A stretch of 64,000 nucleotides of DNA from SUG1106 sp051883095 (GCA_051883095.1 JBJETB010000023.1:9907-73906), one strand, 5' to 3'. Counted from the stretch's first letter, positions 42,296 to 51,612 are shown. Numbers and translations: made by a program. Notes: generated from the sequence alone by a model not told the origin.

Positions 42296-44059
42296 ATGAA
42301 AAAAAATATAATTATATTTCTGGTGTCATCACTCCTCTCAGTTGTGGCGGTTGCTTACGGCTGGGCTTTCGTAGATGGTCAGGTGGGAGAAGCCGCTCTG
42401 ACGGAGGAAACTGTCACAGGAAGCAGAGATGCGGCAGATGGACTTACAGTTGGCTTCAGAGCCGACTCCGCTGACAATCTTCATTGGATTAACAGCTATG
42501 ATTACAGCACCGGAGAGACGGAATCGTCTTTTAAAAAGGGAGATATGGCCAAAACCTATGACACCCTGGTTTATGACGATATACGCTTCACCGGATGGTC
42601 CACTGTACCCTTCTCCACCCTGCTTGCATATGACGGTTTAGAAGGATTGCAGGAAAAGAAAATTCATGCTTTTTATGATGAGATCCAGCAGAAGGTCATG
42701 GAAAGCAGCTCTGAAAGCGTCCCTGAAAGCGTCCCGAAGGCAGAGGGAAAAATAAGACTTAAAGATTATCTGGATTATTATCCTGTAAGCTTCCGCTTCC
42801 AGTTTGGTACTAAGATTTTTAATTCCGACAATGCTCTGACCGGTTTAAAGGTTTATGATGAGATGAACACGCTTTCCCAGGAAAAGGCCGCTGCCTATGA
42901 TGACGAGATTGCCCTGTATGTGGCCTTTAACAGCATGTTCCGAATCCCTGTCATAGATAATGAATATCAGGAATACAAGGTGTCCGGAGTGGATGATTAT
43001 GACTGTAAGACATCTCTCGGCTATAAGACGGAGATTCAGAAGCCTCTTGGTGAAGGTGAAGATTATTACGAGTTTGATCCCATAATAGCTGTTCAGGAAG
43101 AAAACATCATGGACGGCAAAAGGTGGTTTCACCCTGACCTTTCCGGAGGTCTGTCCTATGAAAAAAGCGGCGACTCCGATACATCTTATGTCGGTAAAAA
43201 GGCCTCCGATTACAACCTTAAAAACAGGATGCTTTTTATCGTCAACAACAGAACCGCCAAGGGTGCAGCTGCAGATGTTTCGCATATAAGCGGCGGTTAT
43301 GGAGTATATGAGCTTCCCATTGAAACAACGGCCACCGCAACTGTCAGAAAGGGCCGAAGAAGCAGTACCCTGCCAAGCCCTAAACCTTTAAGCGGACAGC
43401 TGTCCATGGTTTATCCACTGGATGAAAATGCTGAATATATGGAAATGAGCTTGTCCGGTGACCACAGATATCTGGCTGTTTTCTCAGTTAAAGACGGGGC
43501 TTACTTCGTGGAAATTGTTGATGCCGATAACTGGACTTCCAATGGTCCGGTGGAAGTATTTCCTGCGTCAGAAAAGATGACATACGCCTGGGGCGATGAC
43601 GAAAGCCTGGCAATAACAAACCACCAGGGTTATATTGCCCTTTTTTCCAGGACAGAAGGCGAGAACGAACCATATGAAGTAATTTACAGTGGAAAAGTTC
43701 CGGATGACTTTGATGAGGCTTTCTTTGATACAGATATGATTTCTAAAGAAAAGTCCTATGCTCAATACAGGTATTGTATCGACAGGGGGCTGGCAGTCGC
43801 ATCAGAAGACGGCAAGGTTGCCCTGGTTCAGAACCTTCTGGTAAGCAGTTCAGGAGCCGATATGAGAAATGCAGCCCTGGAATGCGCTGTCATAGACAAA
43901 ACCGGAGTAATCTACAGAGGCAGAATAAAAAGCAGCATCGTAGATCTGGATTATGATATGAGCGATGACGAAATTCAGGCTGTAAAGGATTTTTCCGGTG
44001 GTTCCTCTGTAAGTCAGGTTATAGAGCCTGTCAGGAACGAAAACCGGTGTGAATGGTAA
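42296..44059 (+). CDS. Large exported hypothetical protein of the XRE-ABC operon
   Basis: 587 residues with an N-terminal signal or membrane anchor (KKNIIIFLVSSLLSVVAVAYGWAFV). The rest is predicted extracytoplasmic and beta-rich, with a short duplicated ESVPESVP segment near 140 and a C-terminal region of propeller-like strands (DHRYLAVFSVKDGAYFVEIV). No family recognised. It follows the ABC ATPase by 13 bases, so it is probably a surface partner or substrate of that transporter. Confidence 0.65.
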   Translation: MKKNIIIFLVSSLLSVVAVAYGWAFVDGQVGEAALTEETVTGSRDAADGLTVGFRADSADNLHWINSYDYSTGETESSFKKGDMAKTYDTLVYDDIRFTGWSTVPFSTLLAYDGLEGLQEKKIHAFYDEIQQKVMESSSESVPESVPKAEGKIRLKDYLDYYPVSFRFQFGTKIFNSDNALTGLKVYDEMNTLSQEKAAAYDDEIALYVAFNSMFRIPVIDNEYQEYKVSGVDDYDCKTSLGYKTEIQKPLGEGEDYYEFDPIIAVQEENIMDGKRWFHPDLSGGLSYEKSGDSDTSYVGKKASDYNLKNRMLFIVNNRTAKGAAADVSHISGGYGVYELPIETTATATVRKGRRSSTLPSPKPLSGQLSMVYPLDENAEYMEMSLSGDHRYLAVFSVKDGAYFVEIVDADNWTSNGPVEVFPASEKMTYAWGDDESLAITNHQGYIALFSRTEGENEPYEVIYSGKVPDDFDEAFFDTDMISKEKSYAQYRYCIDRGLAVASEDGKVALVQNLLVSSSGADMRNAALECAVIDKTGVIYRGRIKSSIVDLDYDMSDDEIQAVKDFSGGSSVSQVIEPVRNENRCEW

Positions 44060-44128
44060 AGGACGGGCGGACAATTTTTCGTCACATGAAAACAGAACCT
44101 TTGAAATAAAGTATGATGCATAGAAATA

Positions 44129-44181
44129 CTCCCTCCCGGATGACAAGATTATATTATCCTGCTTGTCTGTCCGGAAGGGAG
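44129..44181. terminator. Long hairpin between convergent operons
   Basis: CTCCCTCCCGGA (44129-44140) pairs with TCCGGAAGGGAG (44170-44181) with one mismatch, and an inner CAAG/CTTG pair adds to the stem. It sits between the surface-protein gene and the thiolase and probably ends both operons. Confidence 0.65.
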
Positions 44182-44210
44182 CATGTCACTACTCGCAGCC
44201 CGTCTATTTA

Positions 44211-45377
44211 TTAATCCTGGAAGCGTTCAAAAATTCCGGCTGCTCCCATGCCTCCACCAATGCACATTGTGACCAGTCCATATCTCTTATTATTATCTTT
44301 GAGATAGTCAAATACTTTTTCTGTAAGGAATGCACCTGTAGCTCCCATAGGATGCCCAAGTGCCAGTGCGCCTCCGTACGGATTAACCTTTTCCGGTTTA
44401 AATCCAAGTTTGCGGATGCAATATATAGACTGGCTTGCAAATGCTTCGTTAATCTCAATAACATCCATGTCAGCAAGTGACATTGCTGCTCTTTCCATAA
44501 CCTTTGGAACTGCATATACAGGACCAACTCCCATTTCTGTTGAATCACAGCCTGCAACAGCAAATGACACTAGTCTTCCAATAGGCTTAATGCCAAGGCT
44601 TTCGGCCTTTTCTCTGTCCATTAGAACAACAAATGCGGCTGCATCGGATGTCTGTGAGCTCGTACCTGCGGTAACCGTTCCTTCATCAGGCGGAAGGAAA
44701 CAAGGCTTCAGATCCTGTAGATTTTTGAAGCTGACATCATCTCTGATGCCCTCATCAACTGATATAAGCTTTTCCTCACCATCTCTGTTTCTTCCCATTA
44801 CAGGGATAATAGATGGTGCAAGCTTTCCTTCGTCTCTCGCTTTTTTTGCCTTCCTATGTGAATCAACAGCGAACATATCCATCTCTTCTCTCGTGACATT
44901 GTAACGTTTTACCACGTTTTCTGCTGTAATTCCCATTGGCATGTAAGCACCCGGTTCATTTTCCTTAAGCCAAGGATCCCAGTATTCCTCAGGATACGGC
45001 TCAAATGTTCCGGTCATATCTTCAATTCCGCCTGCGATATAAACATCGCCCTGACCTGCTAAAATAGCATTGCTGGCTGTTGCAATCGCCTGAAGTCCTG
45101 AAGAACAGAAACGGTTGATTGACTGACCTGATACCTGCTGAGGCAGTCCCAGTCTTGCTGCCAGCAGTTTTCCCATGTTCATGGAAGCTCTTCCATGCTG
45201 AACAGCACAGCCGACGATAATATCTTCAATATCTCCTCTGTCAAGCTGAGGAATCTTGTTAAGAACCCCATCCAGAACCTGTGAGGCATATTCCAAAGGG
45301 TGCATTCCTGAGAAGCCACCCTTCCTTGATTTACATACAGCAGATCTGCCGTATGCAACAATAACCGGTTCTCTCAT
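44211..45377 (-). CDS. Acetyl-CoA C-acyltransferase (thiolase), copy 1
   Basis: 388 residues. The acylated nucleophile is Cys91 in INRFCSSGLQAIATAS; the second active-site motifs GHPMGATGAF (His) and TMCIGGGMGAAGIFERF (Cys) are present. It cleaves or forms 3-ketoacyl-CoA with CoA/acetyl-CoA. A second thiolase at 59035 shares the same architecture, including the unusual N-terminal VVAYGRSAV. Last of the three-gene sigma-54-type operon BKACE1-dehydrogenase-thiolase. Confidence 0.92.
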   Translation of the reverse strand: MREPVIVAYGRSAVCKSRKGGFSGMHPLEYASQVLDGVLNKIPQLDRGDIEDIIVGCAVQHGRASMNMGKLLAARLGLPQQVSGQSINRFCSSGLQAIATASNAILAGQGDVYIAGGIEDMTGTFEPYPEEYWDPWLKENEPGAYMPMGITAENVVKRYNVTREEMDMFAVDSHRKAKKARDEGKLAPSIIPVMGRNRDGEEKLISVDEGIRDDVSFKNLQDLKPCFLPPDEGTVTAGTSSQTSDAAAFVVLMDREKAESLGIKPIGRLVSFAVAGCDSTEMGVGPVYAVPKVMERAAMSLADMDVIEINEAFASQSIYCIRKLGFKPEKVNPYGGALALGHPMGATGAFLTEKVFDYLKDNNKRYGLVTMCIGGGMGAAGIFERFQD

Positions 45378-45395
45378 TATTTTCCTCCAAACTGA

Positions 45396-46355
45396 TTAGA
45401 ATTTGTGGTGAATCTTTAAAATTTCAATCAGTGCCTGATCTCTGAATTTTGCGCAGGAATCATGATCATTACCCATAAATTCAGGGAATGATGCCATTTC
45501 CTTCTTTATGCCTTCATCAAAACCTGTAATGTCAGGCATCTCTGTCCATTTTGCCATGTCAGCAAGCCAGGCGTCTCCGGCCTTGCCAAGCATAGCAACC
45601 ATACCTAAGAATCCATCCGGATTTCCCAGCTCCATTATCATGTTATGTCCGAATACAGCCCAGCGGATTCCCGGACCATATACCATAGCCTTATCAACAT
45701 CCTCTACAGAGCATACACCTCTCATAACCAGATCTATCATTTCACGATAAATTGCAAGCTGCAGACGGTTGGCAATATATCCCGGACATTCTTTCTTTAA
45801 ATAAACAGCTTCCTTGCCGATTGACTGATAGAAGGCATATACCAGTTCAACAGTCTTCTCATCGGTTTTCTCACCCTTTGTTATTTCAACGAGCGGAATC
45901 AGATGAGGCGGATTATAAGGATGTGCTCCGACACATCTTTCCGGATGTGATGACTCTGCCGCGATATCGGTTACCAGAAGTCCGGATGTGCTGCTGGCAT
46001 ATATAGCATCCGGTGCATACTTATCAACCTCTGCCAGAATGCTTCTCTTAATCTCGATTCTTTCAGGACCGTTTTCCTGTACAAATTCTGCATCCTTAAG
46101 TGCTTCTTCAATGGATGTCGTCATTGTGATATGTGAAAGAATGTCTTCTCTCTTTTCTCTTGTGATTGCATTGTACTCTTCCAGTGAATCCAGGCTCTTG
46201 TTCATAAGAGTTCTGGCCTTTTCAAGCAGTTCATCATTAAGGTCTCTCAAGACAACATCAAGACCGTGCATTGCGAATGTAATCGCCCAGCTTGAACCGA
46301 TTACACCACCGCCGAGACATACTACTTTTTTAATTTCTTCTACTTTATTTACCAT
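45396..46355 (-). CDS. 3-hydroxyacyl-CoA/L-carnitine dehydrogenase-family enzyme, copy 1
   Basis: 319 residues. NAD-binding motif VVCLGGGVIGSSWAITFA; the catalytic His context is VGAHPYNPPHLIPLVEITKG, like L-carnitine dehydrogenase and lambda-crystallin relatives rather than the HFFNP of classic HBD. A C-terminal helical domain follows. It would oxidise a 3-hydroxy acid to the 3-keto acid that the adjacent BKACE cleaves. The substrate could be carnitine-like or another beta-hydroxy acid; sequence alone cannot say. Confidence 0.8.
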   Translation of the reverse strand: MVNKVEEIKKVVCLGGGVIGSSWAITFAMHGLDVVLRDLNDELLEKARTLMNKSLDSLEEYNAITREKREDILSHITMTTSIEEALKDAEFVQENGPERIEIKRSILAEVDKYAPDAIYASSTSGLLVTDIAAESSHPERCVGAHPYNPPHLIPLVEITKGEKTDEKTVELVYAFYQSIGKEAVYLKKECPGYIANRLQLAIYREMIDLVMRGVCSVEDVDKAMVYGPGIRWAVFGHNMIMELGNPDGFLGMVAMLGKAGDAWLADMAKWTEMPDITGFDEGIKKEMASFPEFMGNDHDSCAKFRDQALIEILKIHHKF

Positions 46356-46376
46356 GGCTTACACGTATTCCTTTCA

Positions 46377-47252
46377 TTAGCGAACCAAAGGTTTAATTCC
46401 GAGGATTTCTCTTGCTTCTGCTGGTGTTGCCGGTTTCTTTCCGAATGTTTCAACTGCCTTTACAGCACGTTCTACGAGCATAACGTTTGTTGCCATAATC
46501 TTGTTGCCTTCCTCGTCCTTTCCGAATACTACGTTGTCTTCCATGCCTACACGAATGTTTCCGCCGAGAGCAAGTGCAGCGTACATAATAGGAAGATGAC
46601 CTGCTCCTACGCCAAATGCTGACCAGGTTGAACCTTCAGGAATGTGCTGTGTAAGGTAAAGCAGATTCTCCACTGTCGCAGGCATTCCGCCCAGAACGCC
46701 TAAACAGAACTGGTAGTGGCATGGAGTTGAAAGGTGTCCCTTCTTCACGAAAAAGTTTGCAACATCAAGCATGCCTGTATCAAAGATCTCGATTTCAGGC
46801 TTGATTTCTCTTTCTTTATAAACATCACCTAACTCTTCAAGGAATTTAGGTGAATTGATAAATACACCGCTCGGCATCCAGTTGAAAGATCCTGAATCAT
46901 AAGATCCCATTTCAATTCCGTCTAATGTTCTCATATGCTTCATTCTTATAGCATTGCCTTCCGGATCTCCGCCGGCAACTCTGCTGTCTCCTGAAGATGT
47001 GCAGTTGATTACAACATCACAATCTTCGTGGGCACGAATCAGTTCGATTGTCTTCTTGAAGCGCTCGGCATCCATTGTTCCGAGTCCCTGCTCATCACGC
47101 ATATGAAGATGTACTACGGCTGCACCTGCTTTCCAGCACTTATATGCATCTTCTGCAATCTGCTCCGGTGTTTCAGGAATGTTATAACCTGCCGGTGTTA
47201 CAGCACCTGTTAATGCTGCGGTAATAATAACTTTATTTTTTAAATCGCTCAT
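46377..47252 (-). CDS. Beta-keto acid cleavage enzyme (BKACE, DUF849), copy 1
   Basis: 291 residues. BKACEs use zinc to transfer: beta-keto acid plus acetyl-CoA gives acetoacetate plus an acyl-CoA. Zinc ligands H48 and H50 in AAVVHLHMRDEQG and E238 in IRVGMEDNVVFG; NCTSSGDS is the conserved serine/threonine loop. The position that carries Glu14 in the lysine-pathway enzyme Kce (recalled from memory) is Val18 here (AALTGAVTP), so the 5-amino substrate is unlikely. First gene behind the sigma-54 promoter at 47308-47323. Confidence 0.9.
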   Translation of the reverse strand: MSDLKNKVIITAALTGAVTPAGYNIPETPEQIAEDAYKCWKAGAAVVHLHMRDEQGLGTMDAERFKKTIELIRAHEDCDVVINCTSSGDSRVAGGDPEGNAIRMKHMRTLDGIEMGSYDSGSFNWMPSGVFINSPKFLEELGDVYKEREIKPEIEIFDTGMLDVANFFVKKGHLSTPCHYQFCLGVLGGMPATVENLLYLTQHIPEGSTWSAFGVGAGHLPIMYAALALGGNIRVGMEDNVVFGKDEEGNKIMATNVMLVERAVKAVETFGKKPATPAEAREILGIKPLVR

Positions 47253-47307
47253 TTTATTTCTCCTTTTCCAAATGTGCTTCTTTGAAATCCTTTACGTCAT
47301 CATATAT

Positions 47308-47323
47308 TGCAATATGCGTACCA
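47308..47323 (-). promoter_or_regulatory. Sigma-54 (-24/-12) promoter
   Basis: On the minus strand TGGTACG, four bases, TTGCA: the GG and GC doublets are correctly spaced for RpoN. Transcription would start near 47297, 45 bases before the BKACE1 ATG. The gene for a GAFTGA-type sigma-54 activator lies just upstream, which strongly supports the call. Confidence 0.8.
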
Positions 47324-47332
47324 ACTCTTGTA

Positions 47333-47352
47333 AACGTTGAAATTTCAACGTT
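47333..47352. promoter_or_regulatory. Perfect 20-bp palindrome upstream of the sigma-54 promoter
   Basis: AACGTTGAAA and TTTCAACGTT are exact complements with no spacer. It starts 10 bases upstream of the -24 element. It is a good candidate binding site for the adjacent activator, though closer than typical enhancer sites, or for a repressor. Confidence 0.6.
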
Positions 47353-47372
47353 AGTCTACCTAATCAAAAAGC

Positions 47373-47416
47373 AAAACGCGAGCATTAATGCTGTACGACA
47401 TTAACGCTCGCGTTTT
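47373..47416 (-). terminator. Terminator after the sigma-54 activator gene
   Basis: AAAACGCGAGCATTAATG pairs with CATTAACGCTCGCGTTTT (one mismatch) around an 8-base loop. On the minus strand it is followed by GCTTTTTG. It separates the long upstream operon from the BKACE1 operon. Two GCATTACAA direct repeats lie between it and the activator stop. Confidence 0.85.
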
Positions 47417-47452
47417 CTTTAATGCTTAATCGCATTACAATGCTTTATTGCA

Positions 47453-48943
47453 TTACAACCCGTATTTCTGTTTTTTTCTGAACACTGTTGACTGATTAAC
47501 TTTAAGCAGTTCTGCAGCCTTATATGTACTGTCTGTTTCTGCAAGGGCTTTTTCTATAGCATTCTTCTCACATTTTTCAAGATATTCGCTTAGCGAGAAA
47601 TTATCCCACTGATTGTTTTCATTTTCAAATAAGTCTGGAACTGTATCACGGTCTGATTCATATTTATCCGTGAAATCTACATATCTCTCCCGCAGTGTAC
47701 CATTAAGCACTGTCTCTGCAAGTTGCTCAATTTCCATTGAGCTTGACTGCCCTGTTACCACTACCCGTTCTACCACGTTCCGAAGTTCCCGAACATTTCC
47801 CGGCCAGCTGTACTCTATCATCTGCTGCATGGCTTTCTGTCCGAAAGTCTTTACTATGCCGTACCTCTTGCTGAATTCATTGAGAAAGTACTCCACCAGA
47901 GGCATTATATCCTCCTTACGCTTTCTCAGCGGCGGTACAAGCACCGGCGCTACCGAAATCCTGTAAAATAAATCTTCTCTGAAGGTTCCCTCTTCCACGC
48001 AGCGGTATAAATCCTTATTGGTGGCGGTTATGAGTCTGAAGTCAATCTCCTTTTCATCTACAGAGCCAAGTCTTTTAATCTTATGTGTTTCCAGCACACG
48101 AAGCAGTTTTCCCTGAAGCGCCACAGGCATGGAGTTAATCTCATCAAGGAACAGCGTTCCGCCGTCGGCCTTTTCAATTAAACCAACCTTTCCTTCATTC
48201 CTGGCTCCTGTAAAGGCTCCCTTTACATATCCATATAGCTCAGCTTCAAGAAGTGATTCAGGAAAATCTGCACAGTTTATTTCAATCAGGGGCTTGTTTT
48301 TGCGCCGGCTGCAGGAATGAATATATTGTGTTACAACTTCTTTCCCTGTTCCTGTTTCTCCGGTTATAAGTATAGATATATCAGTTTTGGCTAGAACTTT
48401 TATTTCTTCTTCCAGCTTATCCATAACGCCGCCCCGGCCATGCACCATCAATGATGAAATATTCTTTTCTTCCTCAAGTTTTGTCGGAGAAATAATATTT
48501 CCGTCATTTTCGAATGCTTCAACTTCCGCTAAAGCTCGCTGATACCTTTTTTGAAGCAGATCCACACGTGTTGTTTCAACAATCACATATTCAATATCTC
48601 CAAACTCGTCAAACACAGGCGTTGCGGTTATGAGCTGTTTGTACTTAAACTTTTTAGGCGTTACAACTTCATTTACCAGGGAAATAATTCTTTTCTGGCG
48701 TAAAGCCTCTACACCGGCGCTTACAGTTACCCTGCCGTACTTGCTGTTATCTTCAAGTAATTCATAGGCATTTATCTTTAATATTTCTTCACGGCTTCCT
48801 CCGGTCATAGTAAGGAACATATTGTTGCAATAAATATAATCTCCCTTATTATTCAACACATATATTCCCTCATGCACATTGTTTATAATTAAATCCATCA
48901 ACACTTCATTCATTTGTTTTTTAATATTTGTGCCATCCTTCAC
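47453..48943 (-). CDS. PAS-domain sigma-54-dependent transcriptional activator
   Basis: 496 residues. N-terminal PAS sensor (about 15-130, VHEGIYVLNNKGDYIYCNN). The central AAA+ domain has Walker A ITGETGTGKEVVTQYIH, the sigma-54-contacting loop GAFTGA, Walker B GGTLFLDEIN and the arginine-finger region. The C-terminal Fis-type helix-turn-helix is EKALAETDSTYKAAELLKVN. The start appears to be GTG at 48943, overlapping the end of hbd by 23 bases, so it is made with the catabolic operon. Likely target: the -24/-12 promoter at 47308. The PAS ligand is unknown, plausibly a pathway acid or CoA ester. Confidence 0.9.
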   Translation of the reverse strand: MKDGTNIKKQMNEVLMDLIINNVHEGIYVLNNKGDYIYCNNMFLTMTGGSREEILKINAYELLEDNSKYGRVTVSAGVEALRQKRIISLVNEVVTPKKFKYKQLITATPVFDEFGDIEYVIVETTRVDLLQKRYQRALAEVEAFENDGNIISPTKLEEEKNISSLMVHGRGGVMDKLEEEIKVLAKTDISILITGETGTGKEVVTQYIHSCSRRKNKPLIEINCADFPESLLEAELYGYVKGAFTGARNEGKVGLIEKADGGTLFLDEINSMPVALQGKLLRVLETHKIKRLGSVDEKEIDFRLITATNKDLYRCVEEGTFREDLFYRISVAPVLVPPLRKRKEDIMPLVEYFLNEFSKRYGIVKTFGQKAMQQMIEYSWPGNVRELRNVVERVVVTGQSSSMEIEQLAETVLNGTLRERYVDFTDKYESDRDTVPDLFENENNQWDNFSLSEYLEKCEKNAIEKALAETDSTYKAAELLKVNQSTVFRKKQKYGL

Positions 48944-49769
48944 CGCTCTTGCGCCCTAATTTTCCCTCTGCAATGAGTTTCTTTACTGACTCAGGGCATT
49001 CCCATGTTGTCACAGAAAGAGCTTCAAGAGTCTCTGTTACATGTGGGAAGGTATCAAGACCTGATAAGTCCATCATTTCAAAAGGTCCTAAAGGATGGTT
49101 TAAACCGCATTTGATGGCGGTATCAATATCATCTACTGAAGCTACCCCTTCTTCATAGCATTTTATTGCCTCAAGCATGAACGCGAACAGGCAGCGATTT
49201 ACGATGAATCCCGGTGTGTCAGTCTGACATAATACAGGATTTTTACCCAAAGATGCAGCTACCTCACGTACGGCTTCCACTGTAGCATCATCTGTATATT
49301 CTGAACGAATCATTTCTACAAGCTTCATGGCCTGAACAGGGAAGAAAAAGTGCATTCCTATGCATCTTTCAGGTCTCTGTGTGTCCTTTGTAATAGCTGT
49401 TATGGACATTGATGAAGTGTTTGTGGCAAGTATTGCTTCAGGTTTGCATATCTTGCCAAGTTCAACAAATGTATCATGCTTAAGTTCAAGAATTTCCGGT
49501 GCAGCTTCAATGACAAGGTCTGCATCAGCTACATCTTCAAGATTAACTGTTGTGGAAATATTAGCAATAACAGCATCCGCATCTTCCTGTGTTATCTTGC
49601 CCTTTTCCACCTGCTTGGAAAGACCTTTTGTTATTGTTGAAACGCCTTTCTGGCAGAATTCTTCTTTTATATCACGTATAATTACCTTATAACCGGCTTT
49701 GGCTGCAACCTGTGCAATGCCGCTGCCCATCTGACCGGCACCAAGTACCGCAATTGTCTTTATTGCCAT
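48921..49769 (-). CDS. hbd: 3-hydroxybutyryl-CoA dehydrogenase
   Basis: 282 residues, the normal length. NAD motif IAVLGAGQMGSGIAQVAA; catalytic segment CIGMHFFFPVQAMKLVEMI, where the usual HFFNP reads HFFFP; C-terminal CGLNHPLGPFEMMDLSGLD is typical of clostridial Hbd. It reduces acetoacetyl-CoA to 3-hydroxybutyryl-CoA or the reverse. The start MAIKTIAVLG has AGGAGG just upstream; longer starts overlap that site. Lies between the enoyl-CoA hydratase and the activator gene. Confidence 0.92.
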   Translation of the reverse strand: MAIKTIAVLGAGQMGSGIAQVAAKAGYKVIIRDIKEEFCQKGVSTITKGLSKQVEKGKITQEDADAVIANISTTVNLEDVADADLVIEAAPEILELKHDTFVELGKICKPEAILATNTSSMSITAITKDTQRPERCIGMHFFFPVQAMKLVEMIRSEYTDDATVEAVREVAASLGKNPVLCQTDTPGFIVNRCLFAFMLEAIKCYEEGVASVDDIDTAIKCGLNHPLGPFEMMDLSGLDTFPHVTETLEALSVTTWECPESVKKLIAEGKLGRKSGEGWHKY

Positions 49770-49795
49770 TTCTGTTCCTCCTGCTCTCATTTGTT

Positions 49796-50713
49796 TTAAT
49801 TATTAGTAAACTCCGGTTTCCTCTTTTCAATCATTGCTGCCATACCTTCCTTCTGGTCATGAGTATTGAAAAGAAGAGCAAATTCCGCTGTCTCAAGTTG
49901 TTTACCTGCAGCAACTGTTTCCGTTACGGCTTTGTTGATTACCGCCTTGGCAGCCGCAAGTGCACAGGCAGGCTTAGAAGACAACATCTTTGCTATTTCA
50001 ACGGCCTTTGCATATATTGCATCATATTCTGCTTTTGCCGCTGCACTTTCTGTCTCTTTGCTCTCAGCCTTTAAAGCTGCAATCTTTTCTTCATTTCCTT
50101 CTTTTTTTGCTGCTTTTAATTCTGCTTTACTTTTTGCTGCAGCCTCATCAAGAGCTTCATCGCCTTTGACAAACCAGTTTAACAGGCCAAGTTCATAAGC
50201 CTGTTTTCCGGGAATCATTTCTGTCAGCATAACAAGCTGTTTTGCCTTTGCAGGTCCCAAAATCGCCGCAGCACGTTCGCAGCCGTTTGCTCCCGGGATA
50301 ATTCCCAAACCTACCTCAGGAAAAGACATCAGCGTTCTCGGTCCTCCGACACGGAAATCACACGCGAGAGCAAGCTCACATCCCCCTCCGAAGGCAAATC
50401 CGCCTACTGCAGCTATTACAGGCACGTGTAATCCTTCTAGCGTGTCATTGATATCAATAGCAGGCTTGCAGAAATCTCTTGCAAATCTCGGAGTAGCTTC
50501 TGCCATTTCTTTTACATCTGCTCCCGCCGCCAATGCCTTTTCAGAACCGGTTACAATAACAACTCTGACTTCTGAATCATTTTTTATTTCCTCAATTGCT
50601 GACATAATATCACGATTAACCGCAGAATTTAAAGCATTGAGCGCCTGTGGTCTGTTCAGACGAATCGTAGCGATACCTTCTGAAACAGAATATATAATAT
50701 TTTGATACTCCAT
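49796..50713 (-). CDS. Enoyl-CoA hydratase (crotonase family) with an internal helical insertion
   Basis: 305 residues against about 260 in the family. Both catalytic glutamates are kept: E113 in FAFGGGCELALACDF and E133 in SFPEVGLGIIPG. A Lys/Ala/Glu-rich segment of about 45 residues (188-232, DEAAAKSKAELKAAKKEG onward) is inserted before the C-terminal trimerisation helices and looks like a coiled coil. It hydrates crotonyl-CoA or a similar enoyl-CoA. AAGGAG lies 10 bases before the ATG. Confidence 0.88.
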   Translation of the reverse strand: MEYQNIIYSVSEGIATIRLNRPQALNALNSAVNRDIMSAIEEIKNDSEVRVVIVTGSEKALAAGADVKEMAEATPRFARDFCKPAIDINDTLEGLHVPVIAAVGGFAFGGGCELALACDFRVGGPRTLMSFPEVGLGIIPGANGCERAAAILGPAKAKQLVMLTEMIPGKQAYELGLLNWFVKGDEALDEAAAKSKAELKAAKKEGNEEKIAALKAESKETESAAAKAEYDAIYAKAVEIAKMLSSKPACALAAAKAVINKAVTETVAAGKQLETAEFALLFNTHDQKEGMAAMIEKRKPEFTNN

Positions 50714-50754
50714 TATAAATATCTCCTTTTTCTGTACTGTCAACATTTCGATAA

Positions 50755-51612
50755 TTATTCCGCAGGGATTGACTGACCGCCGTCAAGAAGCAGATATGTC
50801 CCGGTCATATAATTAAAAGAATCGGAACACATAGCCAGGACCGGCCCCGCAATCTCTTCAATTGTACCTAATCTTCTGAGGGATGTTGCCTTTGACTGTT
50901 TCCTGTAATATTCAGTCTCTTCACCTTTTTCATCGATAAAGAACTCTTCATTAAGAGGCGTCACAACATATCCGGGACAGATACAATTACATGTTATATT
51001 GTCCCTGCCAAAATTGTTGGCCAGGGTGCGTGCGAGACTCAGGCATGCGGCTTTTGATGCACCGTATCCGGCTACACCCTTGCCTCCGATAAGTCCGCCT
51101 ACTGAGGCGGTAATAATAATTTTTCCACCTTTTTTACCATTTGTCTCATTTTGCTTTATCATCTGTCTGGCTGCTTCCTGGCAGAACATAAATGTTCCTG
51201 TAAGATTTACCTCCAGAACTCTTCTAAAATCATCGGCAGTATATTCCGGACGTCCTTCTCTGTTCTCAACGACCAGTGCTGTCGGCCCCGAAATACCCGC
51301 ATTGTTTATCAGGATATTTAATTCACCAAAGGTATCTACAGTTTTCTTTATAACATCACGAATTGCTTCCTGGCTGGATGAATCAGCTGTTATTCCAAGT
51401 GCTTTACCGCCGCGGCAGTAATTCTCATTTAAATCTGCTGCTGCATCAGATACCTTATCTGCTGTTCTTGCAGTTATTACTACATTAGCTCCATATGCAC
51501 ACAAAGCGCACGCTATGCCAAAGCCCAGACCTTGAGTTCCTCCTGTTACAATGGCAGTTTTTCCTGTTAAATCAAATGAAGGAATTCCTATTTTTCTGTT
51601 CAAATGGCTCAT
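50755..51612 (-). CDS. Short-chain dehydrogenase/reductase, copy 1
   Basis: 285 residues. Classical SDR: TGGTQGLGFGIA cofactor motif, NILINNAGIS, an ITASVGG serine region and GYGASKAACLSLA with the catalytic Tyr and Lys. The C-terminus LLLDGGQSIPAE is standard. Resembles gluconate 5-dehydrogenase/3-ketoacyl reductase-like SDRs; the substrate is presumably a hydroxy or keto intermediate of this pathway. A second SDR lies at 55035. Confidence 0.85.
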   Translation of the reverse strand: MSHLNRKIGIPSFDLTGKTAIVTGGTQGLGFGIACALCAYGANVVITARTADKVSDAAADLNENYCRGGKALGITADSSSQEAIRDVIKKTVDTFGELNILINNAGISGPTALVVENREGRPEYTADDFRRVLEVNLTGTFMFCQEAARQMIKQNETNGKKGGKIIITASVGGLIGGKGVAGYGASKAACLSLARTLANNFGRDNITCNCICPGYVVTPLNEEFFIDEKGEETEYYRKQSKATSLRRLGTIEEIAGPVLAMCSDSFNYMTGTYLLLDGGQSIPAE

